64,000 bases of DNA from Mycobacterium shinjukuense (GCF_010730055.1 NZ_AP022575.1:2728001-2792000), one strand, 5' to 3'. Counted from the first letter of the stretch, positions 33,049-47,444 are shown. Program-made: numbers and translations. The notes: generated by a model not told the origin, from the letters alone.

Positions 33049-34563
33049 ATGACCCGCACCGATGTGTTACGTACCCGGGTACTCGACGCCTTCGGCGCCA
33101 TCGGCGCCGGCGTAGGCCTCGGCGAACCGGGCGGGCCCGGCCTGCCCGCCAGCACCCCGATCACCGGCGACGTGCTGTGCACCGTCGCGCAGACCACGGC
33201 TGATCAGGCCGACCACACCATCGCCGATGCCGCCCAAGCCTTTTCGGCCTGGCGCAGCACGCCCGCCCCGGTGCGCGGCGCGCTGGTGGCCCGGCTCGGC
33301 GAGCTGCTCACCGCCCACCAGGACGATCTCGCCGCGCTGGTCACGGTCGAGGTCGGCAAGATCGGTTCCGAGGCACGCGGCGAGGTGCGGGAAATGATCG
33401 ACATCTGCCAGTTCGCCGTCGGCCTGTCGCGTCAGCTCTACGGACGAACCATCGCCTCGGAGCGTCGCGGGCATCGGCTGCTGGAGACCTGGCATCCGCT
33501 GGGTGTGGTGGGGGTGATCACCGCCTTCAACTTCCCGGTTGCGGTGTGGGCGTGGAACACCGCGATCGCGCTGGTGTGCGGGGACCCGGTGGTATGGAAG
33601 CCCTCGGAGCTGACCCCGCTGACCGGCCTGGCCTGCCAGGCGCTGCTGGCCCGTGCCGTCGCCGACGTCGGCGCACCGTCCGCGGTGGGCGGCCTGCTGC
33701 TGGGCGGGCGCGACCTGGGCGAGCTGCTGGCCGACGACCCGCGGATCGCGTTGTTGTCGGCGACCGGCTCGGTGCGGATGGGTGCGCGGGTCGGTCCCCG
33801 GGTCGCGCGGCGCTTCGGGCGGGTGCTGCTGGAGCTGGGCGGCAACAACGCGGCCATCGTGACCCCGTCGGCCGACCTGGAGCTGGCCGTGCGTGCCGTC
33901 GTGTTCGCCGCCGCCGGCACCGCCGGGCAGCGCTGCACCACCCTGCGCCGGCTAATCGTGCACCGCTCGGTGGCCGATGAGGTGGTGGCCCGGGTCGTTG
34001 CCGCCTATCGGCGGCTGCCGATCGGCGATCCGTTTGCGCCGGGCACGCTGGTCGGCCCGCTGATCCACGAGACCGCCTACCGCGACATGGTGGGCGCGCT
34101 GGAACAGGCCCGCGCCGACGGCGGCGAGGTCATCGGCGGTGAACGCCGGCAGCACGGTCCCCCCAGCGCGTACTACGTCGCGCCCGCCGTCGTGCGGATG
34201 CCATCACAGACCGCCATCGTGGCGACCGAAACGTTCGCACCCATCCTCTACGTGCTCACCTACGACGATCTGGACACCGCCATCGCGCTCAATAATAGTG
34301 TGCCGCAAGGTCTTTCGTCGGCGATCTTCACCACCGACCTGCGCGAGGCGGAACGCTTCCTGGACGGATCCGATTGCGGTATCGCCAACGTCAATGTCGG
34401 CACCTCCGGCGCCGAGATCGGCGGCGCGTTCGGCGGCGAAAAGCAAACCGGCGGCGGCCGCGAGTCCGGTTCGGACGCCTGGAAGGCGTACATGCGCCGG
34501 GCCACCAATACCGTCAACTACTCGAACGAACTGCCGCTGGCCCAGGGTGTGCAGTTCGGGTAA
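33049..34563 (+). CDS. pcd: Piperideine-6-carboxylate (aminoadipate semialdehyde) dehydrogenase Pcd
   Basis: A 504-aa NAD(P)-dependent aldehyde dehydrogenase that oxidises the Lat product to 2-aminoadipate in lysine catabolism. The fold motifs GVVGVITAFNFPVAVWAWN, LELGGNNAAI (general base Glu262) and GTAGQRCTTLRRL (nucleophile Cys296) are intact. AGGAG lies 6-7 bases before ATG 33049. In M. tuberculosis I recall one more gene (Rv3292) between lrpA and pcd; it is absent here. Confidence 0.93.
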   Translation: MTRTDVLRTRVLDAFGAIGAGVGLGEPGGPGLPASTPITGDVLCTVAQTTADQADHTIADAAQAFSAWRSTPAPVRGALVARLGELLTAHQDDLAALVTVEVGKIGSEARGEVREMIDICQFAVGLSRQLYGRTIASERRGHRLLETWHPLGVVGVITAFNFPVAVWAWNTAIALVCGDPVVWKPSELTPLTGLACQALLARAVADVGAPSAVGGLLLGGRDLGELLADDPRIALLSATGSVRMGARVGPRVARRFGRVLLELGGNNAAIVTPSADLELAVRAVVFAAAGTAGQRCTTLRRLIVHRSVADEVVARVVAAYRRLPIGDPFAPGTLVGPLIHETAYRDMVGALEQARADGGEVIGGERRQHGPPSAYYVAPAVVRMPSQTAIVATETFAPILYVLTYDDLDTAIALNNSVPQGLSSAIFTTDLREAERFLDGSDCGIANVNVGTSGAEIGGAFGGEKQTGGGRESGSDAWKAYMRRATNTVNYSNELPLAQGVQFG

Positions 34564-34598
34564 AGACTCGTGCTGGCGGGGCACCTGGCCCGCGTGAG

Positions 34599-34604
34599 TA
34601 ATAT
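34599..34604 (+). promoter_or_regulatory. -10 box, leaderless start of the TetR gene
   Basis: TAATAT, 7 bases before ATG 34612. It lies inside the open frame that begins further upstream, which supports the later start. Confidence 0.5.
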
Positions 34605-34611
34605 CGGTCAC

Positions 34612-35286
34612 ATGGCGGCAGCCAGGAGGCGGTTATCCCCCGAGGATCGACGCGCCGAACTGCTAGCCCTGGGGGCGGAAGTTTTCGGCAAGCGACCCTA
34701 CGACGAGGTTCGTATCGACGAGATCGCGGAGCGGGCCGGGGTATCCCGTGCGCTGATGTACCACTACTTCCCGGACAAGCGAGCGTTTTTCGCCGCGGTC
34801 GTCAAGGACGAGGCCGACCGGCTGTACGCGGCCACCAACACCCGGCCGGTCGGCCTGACGATGTTTGAAGAGATCCGCACCGGCGTGTTGGCCTACATGG
34901 CGTATCACCAACAGAATCCGGAGGCCGCGTGGGCCGCCTACGTGGGCCTGGGCCGGTCCGACCCGGTGTTGCTCGGCATCGACGACGAAGCCAAGAACCG
35001 CCAGATGGAACACATCATGAGCCGCATCGGCGAAGTGGTGAGCGGCATTCCCGACGGCAACGCCTTAGAGCCCGAGGTCGAGCGCCACCTGCGGGTGATC
35101 ATCCACGGCTGGCTGGCGTTCACCTTCGAAATCTGTCGGCAGCGCATCATGGACCCCACCACCGACGCCGAACGTCTTGCCGACGCCTGCGCGCACACGC
35201 TGCTGGACACCATCGCCCGGGTGCCGGAGATTCCCATCCAGCTTGCCGAGGCGATGGCGACCGCCCGGCATGTGCCGCAACAGTAG
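34612..35286 (+). CDS. TetR-family transcriptional regulator
   Basis: A 224-aa regulator of the Rv3295 type. The helix-turn-helix is IDEIAERAGVSRALMYHYFP within the N-terminal ~60 residues; the C-terminal all-helical ligand domain is ordinary for the family. The ligand is unknown. GTG 34594 and an earlier start at 34570 are open, but the -10 hexamer placement favours ATG 34612. It follows pcd by 48 bases and precedes lhr. Confidence 0.85.
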   Translation: MAAARRRLSPEDRRAELLALGAEVFGKRPYDEVRIDEIAERAGVSRALMYHYFPDKRAFFAAVVKDEADRLYAATNTRPVGLTMFEEIRTGVLAYMAYHQQNPEAAWAAYVGLGRSDPVLLGIDDEAKNRQMEHIMSRIGEVVSGIPDGNALEPEVERHLRVIIHGWLAFTFEICRQRIMDPTTDAERLADACAHTLLDTIARVPEIPIQLAEAMATARHVPQQ

Positions 35287-35322
35287 GCCCCGCTTGTCAG
35301 CGCCGGTTGGCACCATGGCCAG

Positions 35323-39861
<4,539 letters not shown>

Positions 39862-39864
39862 CCC

Positions 39865-40614
39865 ATGCCCGAAGGCGACACCGTCTGGCACACCGCGGTC
39901 ACGCTGCGCCAGCACCTGGCCGGCCGCACCCTGACGCGCTGCGACATCCGGGTGCCCCGGTTCGCCGCCGTCGACCTGTCCGGGCTGGTGGTCGATGAGG
40001 TGCTCAGCCGTGGTAAGCATTTGTTCATCCGAATCGGCGCGGCCAGCATTCACTCGCATCTGAAGCTGGCCGGCAGCTGGCGGGTGGGCAACCGTCCGGT
40101 GGATCACCGCACGCGAATCATCCTGGAAGCCGGTGACATTCGCGCGGTCGGTGTCGACCTGGGCGTGTTGGAAGTCCTTCGCCGGGGGGACGACGGCGCC
40201 GTCGTCGCGCACCTGGGACCCGATCTGCTGGGCCCGGATTGGGACCCGCGGATCGCGGCGGCCAACCTGATCGCCGACCCGGGCCGGCCCATCGCCGAGG
40301 CGCTGCTCGACCAGCGCGTCATGGCCGGAATCGGCAACGTCTACTGCAACGAACTCTGTTTCGTCTGCGGCCGGCTGCCGACCACACCGGTCGGCGCCAT
40401 CGCCGACCCGCTGCGCCTGGTCGGTCGCGCCCGGGACATGCTGTGGGCCAACCGCTTCCGCTGGAACCGCTGCACCACCGGCGACACCCGAGCGGGCCGG
40501 CGGCTATGGGTGTACGGACGAGCCGGGCAGCGCTGCCGTCGCTGCGGAACCCTCATCGCCCACGACGGTACCGGCGAACGGGTGATCTATTGGTGTCCAA
40601 TGTGCCAGCGCTGA
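39865..40614 (+). CDS. nei: Endonuclease VIII Nei (Fpg/Nei DNA glycosylase)
   Basis: Excises oxidised pyrimidines and nicks the abasic site. The 249-aa protein has the catalytic N terminus MPEGDTVWHTA with Pro2 and Glu3, the helix-two-turn-helix region (LLDQRVMAGIGNVYCNELCF) and a C-terminal zinc finger with RRCGTLIA and WCPMCQR. It is coupled to lhr. Confidence 0.95.
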   Translation: MPEGDTVWHTAVTLRQHLAGRTLTRCDIRVPRFAAVDLSGLVVDEVLSRGKHLFIRIGAASIHSHLKLAGSWRVGNRPVDHRTRIILEAGDIRAVGVDLGVLEVLRRGDDGAVVAHLGPDLLGPDWDPRIAAANLIADPGRPIAEALLDQRVMAGIGNVYCNELCFVCGRLPTTPVGAIADPLRLVGRARDMLWANRFRWNRCTTGDTRAGRRLWVYGRAGQRCRRCGTLIAHDGTGERVIYWCPMCQR

Positions 40615-40626
40615 CCCGGGCGTGCT

Positions 40627-41544
40627 TCAGTCCCGACCGTGCGCCAGGAAGAACTGCGCGATCACCTGGGAGCCGTCGAACGCGCGCGTGGTTGGCCCGA
40701 TGATCGCCTTGGATAGGTATTGCTTGCCGCCCGGCCAGGTGTGCCCGCCGTTGTCGATCTGGTACCAGACCACCTCGGTGCCCGCCGCGCACCCCCGGGA
40801 AGCGAAGCGGTGTACCACGGTTCCGTCCTTGACGTCGGGCAGCTCCTGCGCCGACGGGTCGCCGTGGCACCCATCGGCCGCACGCCACCGATCGACCAGG
40901 CCGCCGACCGAGATGGCCCGGCTGGTCCCGCCGCGTCCGCGCACCACCCCGCCGTTGAACGGCACCAGCGGATCGGCGGTACCGTGCGCGTCCAGCACCG
41001 ACACCGGCCGGGATGGATCGCAGGCCACCCCCACGCCCAGCGTGCCAGCCACCGGAGCGATCGCGGCGAAGATATCGGCGCGGTCACACGCGAGCCGGTT
41101 GGACATGAAACCCCCGTTGGACATGCCGGTGGCGAAGACGTGCCCGGCGGGGACCCCGAAGTCGCTGCGCAGCTTGCCCACCAACGCGACCAGGAATCCG
41201 ACATCGTCGAGGCGACGGCGGTCCGCCGGTGAGGCTCCGCGCCCGTCGGCCCAGCTCTTGTCGTAGCCGTCGGGATAGGCCACCAGCAGGTTGTGAGCGT
41301 CGGCGGCCGAGTCGAAGTTTGTCAGGCTCTGCTGACCGATGCCGGTGCCGCCGCCGCCGTGCAGGTTGAGCACCAGGCCGACGGGCGGGCCGGGCGGCAC
41401 GTGCACCGTGTAGGTCCGTTTCAGGCCGCCGTAGTGCAATGTTCCCGGCTGATTGTGCGAACCGGCCGCCGACACCGGCCGCTGGCCGCACCCGGCCAGG
41501 CAGACCGCCAGCGCGGCCACCGACAGCAATCGCGCCCATGGCAT
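40627..41544 (-). CDS. lpqC: Esterase-like lipoprotein LpqC (PHB depolymerase-type)
   Basis: A 305-aa secreted lipoprotein. The signal peptide ends with a lipobox LAGC (Cys19). The alpha/beta-hydrolase domain has VLNLHGGGGTG (oxyanion) and the nucleophile elbow GMSNGG with Ser142, typical of polyhydroxybutyrate depolymerase/feruloyl esterase-like enzymes. The real substrate is unknown. The 3' end lies 12 bases from the convergent nei. Confidence 0.9.
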   Translation of the reverse strand: MPWARLLSVAALAVCLAGCGQRPVSAAGSHNQPGTLHYGGLKRTYTVHVPPGPPVGLVLNLHGGGGTGIGQQSLTNFDSAADAHNLLVAYPDGYDKSWADGRGASPADRRRLDDVGFLVALVGKLRSDFGVPAGHVFATGMSNGGFMSNRLACDRADIFAAIAPVAGTLGVGVACDPSRPVSVLDAHGTADPLVPFNGGVVRGRGGTSRAISVGGLVDRWRAADGCHGDPSAQELPDVKDGTVVHRFASRGCAAGTEVVWYQIDNGGHTWPGGKQYLSKAIIGPTTRAFDGSQVIAQFFLAHGRD

Positions 41545-41565
41545 GCCGTCAAACTACCGACTCGC

Positions 41566-42702
41566 TCAGCCCGCCGACGGCGGTCGGGGCATCACCGTCC
41601 CCTTGAGCTCCAAACCCATTGCCAGATCGTCGTACTTTTGCTGCTTGCGCTTGCGCCAACCACTGCCCGCCGAAATCGGCGGCGGCATCAGCGGCGGAAG
41701 CATCGACAACCCGGACTCCCCCGCGGGAAGCGGGGACACCGCCGATGCCAACTGCACCGGCGTGGCCGTGGTGGGCACCAGCCCCACCACGGCGGGCGGC
41801 GCGGTGAGGTTGCCCATCTTGACCCCTACGCCCACTGCCGCCGCGGGTGCCGGTGCCGCGCCCAGGGATCTGACCGCGCTGGACAATTCGGCCGCCGACG
41901 CTCCCAGCGCCGATTCCCCCTCCGAGAGGCCCGCGGCGATGTCGGGGGCCACCGACTGCAGCGCCTGGGCCGACGTGGCCTGCGCCATGTAGCTGAGCAT
42001 GTTGATCGGAAACCCGGACGAGACGAATTGGTTCGCGTAGGTGTTGGCCAGCTGAAACCAGCCATTGTTGACGATGTCGGTGGGGGTCAGGGCATCCAAG
42101 AGCGGACCAAACGGAGACACGGCCGCCGGAGAGGCAGCCGCGGCAGCGGCAGCGGACGCACCGGCTTGACCGGCCAGCCCTTCGACAATCGCTGGCGGCC
42201 AGGCGAACTGGGGCACCGCGAGAGCTTGGGCCGAGGCCACCCGATAGCGGTACATCGCGGCCGAATTGTTCACCCACATGCTCTCGTACTGCGCTTCGGT
42301 CTCGGCGATCGCCGCGAGGTTTCTGCCGAATCCGTTGGTGGCCAGCAGCCGCGTCAACTGGGCCCGATTGGCGCTGACCGCCGCGGGATGAACCACCGCC
42401 GAGAGCGTGGAGTCGAAGGCCGCCACGGCGTACTGCGCCGAGGAGCTCAGCTGCCGGCACTGCTGCGCGGTGGTGCGCATCCAGCTGATGTAGGGCGCGA
42501 CGGCGTCGATCATCACCGATGAGGACGGGCCGTGCCAGGCCTCAGCCGCAGCGGCCAACGCCGGCACGTAGGCGCGAACGGATTCCTCCAAATCGGTGCC
42601 GAGCCGCTGCCACGCGGTAGCGGCCTCGATCAGTGATTCCGCACCGGGTCCCGAGTGGATCAACGCCGAGGTGACCTCTGGCGGCAGCGTTATGAACTCC
42701 AC
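41566..42702 (-). CDS. PPE family protein
   Basis: A 378-aa PPE protein. The PPE motif is at residues 7-9 (MEFITLPPEVTS), the AWHG helical turn is near residue 56, and the usual ~180-residue helical domain follows. The C-terminal half ends KYDDLAMGLELKGTVMPRPP SAG, the ending of the PPE-SVP-like subgroup, with a degenerate KMGNLTAPPAV in place of GxxSVPxxW. No PE partner or ESX genes are adjacent. It follows pstS on the same strand, so phosphate-linked control is possible. The block is absent between lpqC and atsB in M. tuberculosis as I recall. Confidence 0.92.
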   Translation of the reverse strand: MEFITLPPEVTSALIHSGPGAESLIEAATAWQRLGTDLEESVRAYVPALAAAAEAWHGPSSSVMIDAVAPYISWMRTTAQQCRQLSSSAQYAVAAFDSTLSAVVHPAAVSANRAQLTRLLATNGFGRNLAAIAETEAQYESMWVNNSAAMYRYRVASAQALAVPQFAWPPAIVEGLAGQAGASAAAAAAASPAAVSPFGPLLDALTPTDIVNNGWFQLANTYANQFVSSGFPINMLSYMAQATSAQALQSVAPDIAAGLSEGESALGASAAELSSAVRSLGAAPAPAAAVGVGVKMGNLTAPPAVVGLVPTTATPVQLASAVSPLPAGESGLSMLPPLMPPPISAGSGWRKRKQQKYDDLAMGLELKGTVMPRPPSAG

Positions 42703-42787
42703 AACGTTTTTAATTGACTACGAAAGGAAAATTTCGGGAACATTGCGTTGACTGCCGCGGGAAAAGCCCTGAAACATTGTGCGTCGC

Positions 42788-43900
42788 TTACGAGATGGCG
42801 TTGACCGCGCTCGACAGTCGCGACTTCAACTCGTCGGGAATGGGCACATATCCGTTGTCGGCCAGGCCATCCTGGCCGGCGCCGATCGTGCTTTGCAGGA
42901 ACGCCTTCACGGCCGCCCCGACCCGCGTATCGGGATACTTCGAGCACACAATCTCGTAGGTCGCCAGCACGATCGGGTAGGAGCCGGGCTGGTTCGGCCG
43001 GTAAAACGAGATCGTGTCCAGGGCGAGGTCGTTGCCCTCCCTGATATACCAGGCAGCCGAAATCGTCTTGCCCACCGACTGTGTGCTCAGCGCCACCGGG
43101 TCCGGACCGGCCGACGTGACGACCTTGACGGTGTTGAGGTGTTCCGCCTGCGCGAACGACCACTGGACGTAGCCGATCGAGCCTTCTTTGCTCTTCACGG
43201 CCGCGGCGGCCCCGTCGTTGCCCTCGACGCCCTCGCCGACACCGCCGTTGAACTTCTTTCCGGCACCCTTGCCCCACGCCCCGCCCGAGGCGGTATCGAG
43301 ATATCTCTGGAAGTTGTCGGTGGTCCCGGACTCGTCGCTACGGAATACGACACGAATCGGCTCAGCAGGCCAGGCGACGCCCGGGTTCAGCGCCGCGATC
43401 ACCGGATCGTTCCAGGTGGTGATGGCACCGTTGAAGATTTTGGCCGCGGTCGGACCGTCGAGGTTCAACGACGTGAGCCCGGTGACGTTGTAGGCGATGG
43501 CGATGGGGCCGAACACCACCGGCAGGTTCCACACCGGCGAGCCGCAGCGCCGCTCCGCCTGGGCGTACTCGTCCTTGCTCAACGGTGAGTCCGATCCACC
43601 GAAATCGGTTAGGTTGCCCATGAATTCGCTAATTCCAGCACCGGACCCATTGGCCGTGTAACTCAGCGACTGCCCGGGGCAGGCTTGTTCGAAAGCCTTG
43701 ACGAATAGCGTCATTGCGTTCTCCTGCGCGGTGGAGCCACTGGCCTTCAGGGTCGGCTTGCCGCCGCAGGTCACCTTCGCCGGCGCCGCGGCGGTTGTCG
43801 GGCTTCCCGCAGTGGTGTTGTTGCCACCGCCGCATGCGGACAACAACGCCGCGCCAGTGGCCAGAATACTCAGCGCGGCGCCAAATCGATTGACTTTCAA
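42788..43900 (-). CDS. pstS3: Phosphate-binding lipoprotein PstS (PstS3-like)
   Basis: Periplasmic phosphate receptor for a Pst ABC transporter. TTG 43900 with GGAGGA 6 bases upstream gives 370 aa, the length recalled for M. tuberculosis PstS3, and starts KVNRFGAALSILATG. The lipobox is LSAC with Cys23. Phosphate-contact motifs ASGSTAQ, GSGAGI, DFGGSDSPLS and RSDESGTTDNF are all present. No pstC, pstA or pstB is nearby, so it is a solitary receptor that must share a transporter encoded elsewhere. Confidence 0.93.
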   Translation of the reverse strand: MKVNRFGAALSILATGAALLSACGGGNNTTAGSPTTAAAPAKVTCGGKPTLKASGSTAQENAMTLFVKAFEQACPGQSLSYTANGSGAGISEFMGNLTDFGGSDSPLSKDEYAQAERRCGSPVWNLPVVFGPIAIAYNVTGLTSLNLDGPTAAKIFNGAITTWNDPVIAALNPGVAWPAEPIRVVFRSDESGTTDNFQRYLDTASGGAWGKGAGKKFNGGVGEGVEGNDGAAAAVKSKEGSIGYVQWSFAQAEHLNTVKVVTSAGPDPVALSTQSVGKTISAAWYIREGNDLALDTISFYRPNQPGSYPIVLATYEIVCSKYPDTRVGAAVKAFLQSTIGAGQDGLADNGYVPIPDELKSRLSSAVNAIS

Positions 43901-44183
43901 TTCAATTCCTCCGCCGGCATAACATGGTAGCAAGATCGGCCCGTCAGCAATATGGCCGGCCATCTGCCGGCCCCAACCGGATTGGCGAATTCAGCGACAG
44001 TTTCCGATCAGTACACCGTCTGGACAGCCGCGCTACACCGGCGCGCCCGGATGACCAACTAGAACGCTGTTCGGAGTTGATGCCGCCATCCGAGCACACC
44101 GCTCGTCCGGTCGTGACGCGCAATGATCGCCCCGCCGGCGGCTTGGCTTGCCCGCCGGCGCTTCTCAGCGGGAGGTTCCAGCC

Positions 44184-44528
44184 ATGGCGACCCGCCAGGT
44201 GCGCTCGTCCCGACGCGTGCGATCACTATTGGCCGGCCCTGTCTTGGTGATCACGCTGCTTGGCTTCGCGGCGGTGGCGACCCCGATCGCGCACGCCGAC
44301 GGGGTCGATGACGCGTTTCTGAATGCGGTGAAGTCCAAGGGCATCAACTTCGCGTCGCCGCTCTCGGCGATCGTCGCCGGTCATGTGGTCTGCGACGAGC
44401 TTGATTTCGGTCGGCAGAAGGCCGATGTCGCCAATGACGTGATGAACAGCAGTAACCTGGACGGCTTTCGCGCCGGATACTTCGTCGGCGTGAGCATAGC
44501 GGCGTACTGCCCGAGGCATCACTCATAG
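44184..44528 (+). CDS. Secreted DUF732 protein
   Basis: A 114-aa small exported protein. The signal peptide has an Arg-rich start, a hydrophobic stretch AGPVLVITLLGFAAVA and a cleavage site after AHA (about residue 38). The mature part DGVDDAFLNAVKSKGINF and the two cysteines (VVCDEL and AYCPRH) are typical of DUF732, a mycobacterial secreted family of unknown function. GGGAGG is 6-8 bases before ATG 44184. It is divergent from pstS; the 283-base gap holds nothing else recognisable. Confidence 0.85.
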   Translation: MATRQVRSSRRVRSLLAGPVLVITLLGFAAVATPIAHADGVDDAFLNAVKSKGINFASPLSAIVAGHVVCDELDFGRQKADVANDVMNSSNLDGFRAGYFVGVSIAAYCPRHHS

Positions 44529-44540
44529 AACCAGCTGCTC

Positions 44541-47444
44541 TCAACCCGCCGCGCCCTCTCCGACGGCTTGCACCGATGCGTGCTCGTGCAGCGCCTTTTC
44601 GGCATCGTGCGAAACGGGCTTGAGGTCGAAGACGACCTCGTTGATGGTGCCGGTGAACGCGTACGGCGCCTTGTCCTCGTAGGCGCGGTCGACAACCAAG
44701 CCGTTGTCGCGCCCGATGTCCATCCCCGCGTAGGACGTGAAGGACAGGCTCACCGTCTGCGGCAGCGCACCCTCGCCGATCAACCGGTCATGGGCCCACA
44801 GCGTCACCCGACCCCCGGAACCGACGACGGGCGCGTCGGTTTCGAACAGCATCCGCACGGTGACGTCGCCGGTGGGAATCGGCTCGGTGGACACCTGGCG
44901 ATAGGTCTCAACGCCCAGGAAGGAATACGTGTGGTGCAGCAGGCGGTTCTCGTCCACCCATAACGCGAACCCGCCCATGAAGTCGGCGTTGGCGACGATC
45001 ACGCCGTGGGCGCCCGCGTCGGGGACCTGTAGCCGCGCCTCGATCGCGTAGGACCGGCCGAAGATGCGGGGCACCATGCCCCGCTGGACGTTCTGCACGT
45101 CGCCGCGGAAGCTGAACCGGGTGGTGGTGGGCAGTGGCGGCAGGTTGCCGAACATCACCGCGACCCCGCCCAACAGCGGCAGCACCCGGTTTCGTTCGGC
45201 TTCCCGCCACCACAGCTCGGTCAGCTCAGCGACCTTGTCCGGATGCTCGGCCGCCAGGTTCCTGGCCTGGGAGAAATCGTCGGGGAGGTAGTAGAGCTCC
45301 CAGACGTCCTTGTCGGGGTCGTACTTGCCGGGCGCAAACCGCTGCATGGTCCGCGGCGACAGGTCCCACGGCGCCCTGTCCAGCCGAGCGCAGGCCCACC
45401 ATCCGTCCCGGTATATGGCGCGGCTGCCGAAATTTTCGAAGTACTGCACCGTGTGGCGCTCTTCGGCCGCCGGGTCGTCGAAGGTGTGCACGAAGCTGGT
45501 TCCGTCCATCGGTTCCTGCTCGAAGCCGTCCACACTGGTGGGCTCCGGTAAGCCGATGGCCTCCAACACGGTTGGCGCGATGTCGATGCAGTGGGTGAAC
45601 TGGGAGCGAACCGCGCCGTCGGGGCGGATCCGCGCCGGCCAGGCGACCACCATGGGGTCCCGGGTGCCGCCCAGGTGACTGGCCATCTGTTTGCCCCACT
45701 GGAACGGGGTGTTGTTGGCGTGTGCCCACCCGCTGGCGAAATGCGGCGCGGTGAACTCGTCGCCGAGCGCGGAGATGCCGCCGTATTGCTCGATGAGCCG
45801 CAGCTGATGGTCGGCGTCAAGGTCCAGCCCGTTGAGGAAGGTCATCTCGTTGAACGAACCGGTGTTGGTGCCTTCCATGCTGGCGCCGTTGTCGCCCCAG
45901 ATGTAGAACACCAGCGTGTTGTCGGACTCGCCGAGATCCTCGATGGCGTCTAGCAGCCGGCCGACATTCCAGTCGGCGTTTTCGGAGAATCCGGCGAACA
46001 CCTCCATCTGCCGGGCATAGAGCTTCTTTTGGGTGTCCGAGAGGCTGTCCCACGCGGGGAACAGGTCGGGCCGCTGCGTCAGCTGGGCGTCGTGGGGGAT
46101 GATCCCGAGCCGCTTTTGCCGTTCAAATGTCTTGTGCCGGTAGATATCCCAGCCCTCGTCGAACTTCCCCCGATACTTGTCGGCCCATTCTTGGAACACG
46201 TGGTGCGGCGCGTGGGTGGCGCCCGTCGAGTAGTACATCATCCACGGCTTGGTGGCGTCGTGGGCCCGCACGGTGTGCAGCCACTCGACGGCCTTGTCGG
46301 TGAGGTCGTCGGGAAAGTAGTAGGGCTTGCCGCCTTTGCCCCGTGGAATGCCCAGGACCGAGTTGTCCTGGCTGATGATCGGGTCGTACTGGCCCGCGGC
46401 ACCGGTCGGGAATCCCCAGAAGTGGTCGAATCCCCAACCCAACGGCCAGTTGTCGAACGGTCCCGCGGCTCCCTGCACGTTATCCGGGGTCAGATGCCAC
46501 TTGCCGAAAGCGCCTGTCACGTAACCGTTGTCGCGAAGAATGCGTGGCAGTGAGGCGCAACTGCGCGGCTTGACCGTGCAGTAGCCCGGGAATGGTCCCG
46601 GGAATTCGCAGACCGATCCGAAGCCCACCCGGTGGTGGTTGCGCCCGGTCAGCAGCGCCGCCCGGGTCGGCGAGCATATCGCGGTGACATGGAAGCGGTT
46701 GTACGCCAACCCGTTGCGCGCCACCCGGGACAGCGTCGGCGTGTGGATGCCGCCGCCGAAGGTGTCCGGGCCACCGAACCCGGCGTCGTCGATCAGCACG
46801 ATCAACACGTTGGGCGCACCCTCGGGCGCGCTGGCCCCGGGAACGATGGTCCAGTCACCGACCGACTCCGCCACCGTGCGTCCGACCGTGCCGCCGAAGC
46901 TGCGTTGCGGCAACGGGAGTCTGGTGCGGTCCGGGTTGAACTTGCCCATCGCTTCTTGCAGCGCCGCTGCGAAGCTTCGCAATGTCGAATGACTCAGCTC
47001 GGCAACCGATTTCATCGGTGATCCGGCCAGTGTCTGCCCCACGGCCAGTCGCCCGTGCGCCGGTGTCACCGCGATGATCACACCGCTGCCCGCGGCCAAC
47101 GCTTGCCCGATCTTGTCGGCCAATCCGCTCTTGATGCGATAGTTGGCGAAGGTGCCCGCCAACGCGCCGGCCGCCGCACCGAAGGCGGCCGAGGCCAACA
47201 GCGCCGGCGAGAACACGCCGACCGCCAGCCCCGCCCCGGCACCCCATGCGGCGCCGCGGCGGCCGAGTCGGTTTCCGGTGTCCAGCAGCACGGCGTTGCC
47301 CTCGGCGTCCTTGCCGACCAGCACCGCACCCTGCAACGGCAAGGCCTTGGCGCTGGCGCGGCGGGTGAGGTCGTCAAAGTCGCGCCGAGCCGCATCGAGG
47401 TCCTGATAACCGGCGACGATCACCAGCGCATTGTCTTCACTCAT
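44541..47444 (-). CDS. atsB: Arylsulfatase AtsB-like with N-terminal DUF1269-like domain
   Basis: A 967-aa protein. Residues ~1-165 form a glycine/alanine-rich DUF1269-like domain (AGYQDLDAARRDFDDL, then GAAWGAGAGLAVGVF). The sulfatase domain follows from about 200: LIDDAGFGGPDTFGGG, and CSPTRAALLTGR with Cys257, the residue converted to formylglycine in active type I sulfatases. Further metal positions are in GKWHLTPDNVQG and WGDNGASMEGT. The substrate is unknown. It starts by ATGA overlap with the stop of the pseudouridine synthase gene and has AAGGAG upstream. Confidence 0.9.
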   Translation of the reverse strand: MSEDNALVIVAGYQDLDAARRDFDDLTRRASAKALPLQGAVLVGKDAEGNAVLLDTGNRLGRRGAAWGAGAGLAVGVFSPALLASAAFGAAAGALAGTFANYRIKSGLADKIGQALAAGSGVIIAVTPAHGRLAVGQTLAGSPMKSVAELSHSTLRSFAAALQEAMGKFNPDRTRLPLPQRSFGGTVGRTVAESVGDWTIVPGASAPEGAPNVLIVLIDDAGFGGPDTFGGGIHTPTLSRVARNGLAYNRFHVTAICSPTRAALLTGRNHHRVGFGSVCEFPGPFPGYCTVKPRSCASLPRILRDNGYVTGAFGKWHLTPDNVQGAAGPFDNWPLGWGFDHFWGFPTGAAGQYDPIISQDNSVLGIPRGKGGKPYYFPDDLTDKAVEWLHTVRAHDATKPWMMYYSTGATHAPHHVFQEWADKYRGKFDEGWDIYRHKTFERQKRLGIIPHDAQLTQRPDLFPAWDSLSDTQKKLYARQMEVFAGFSENADWNVGRLLDAIEDLGESDNTLVFYIWGDNGASMEGTNTGSFNEMTFLNGLDLDADHQLRLIEQYGGISALGDEFTAPHFASGWAHANNTPFQWGKQMASHLGGTRDPMVVAWPARIRPDGAVRSQFTHCIDIAPTVLEAIGLPEPTSVDGFEQEPMDGTSFVHTFDDPAAEERHTVQYFENFGSRAIYRDGWWACARLDRAPWDLSPRTMQRFAPGKYDPDKDVWELYYLPDDFSQARNLAAEHPDKVAELTELWWREAERNRVLPLLGGVAVMFGNLPPLPTTTRFSFRGDVQNVQRGMVPRIFGRSYAIEARLQVPDAGAHGVIVANADFMGGFALWVDENRLLHHTYSFLGVETYRQVSTEPIPTGDVTVRMLFETDAPVVGSGGRVTLWAHDRLIGEGALPQTVSLSFTSYAGMDIGRDNGLVVDRAYEDKAPYAFTGTINEVVFDLKPVSHDAEKALHEHASVQAVGEGAAG

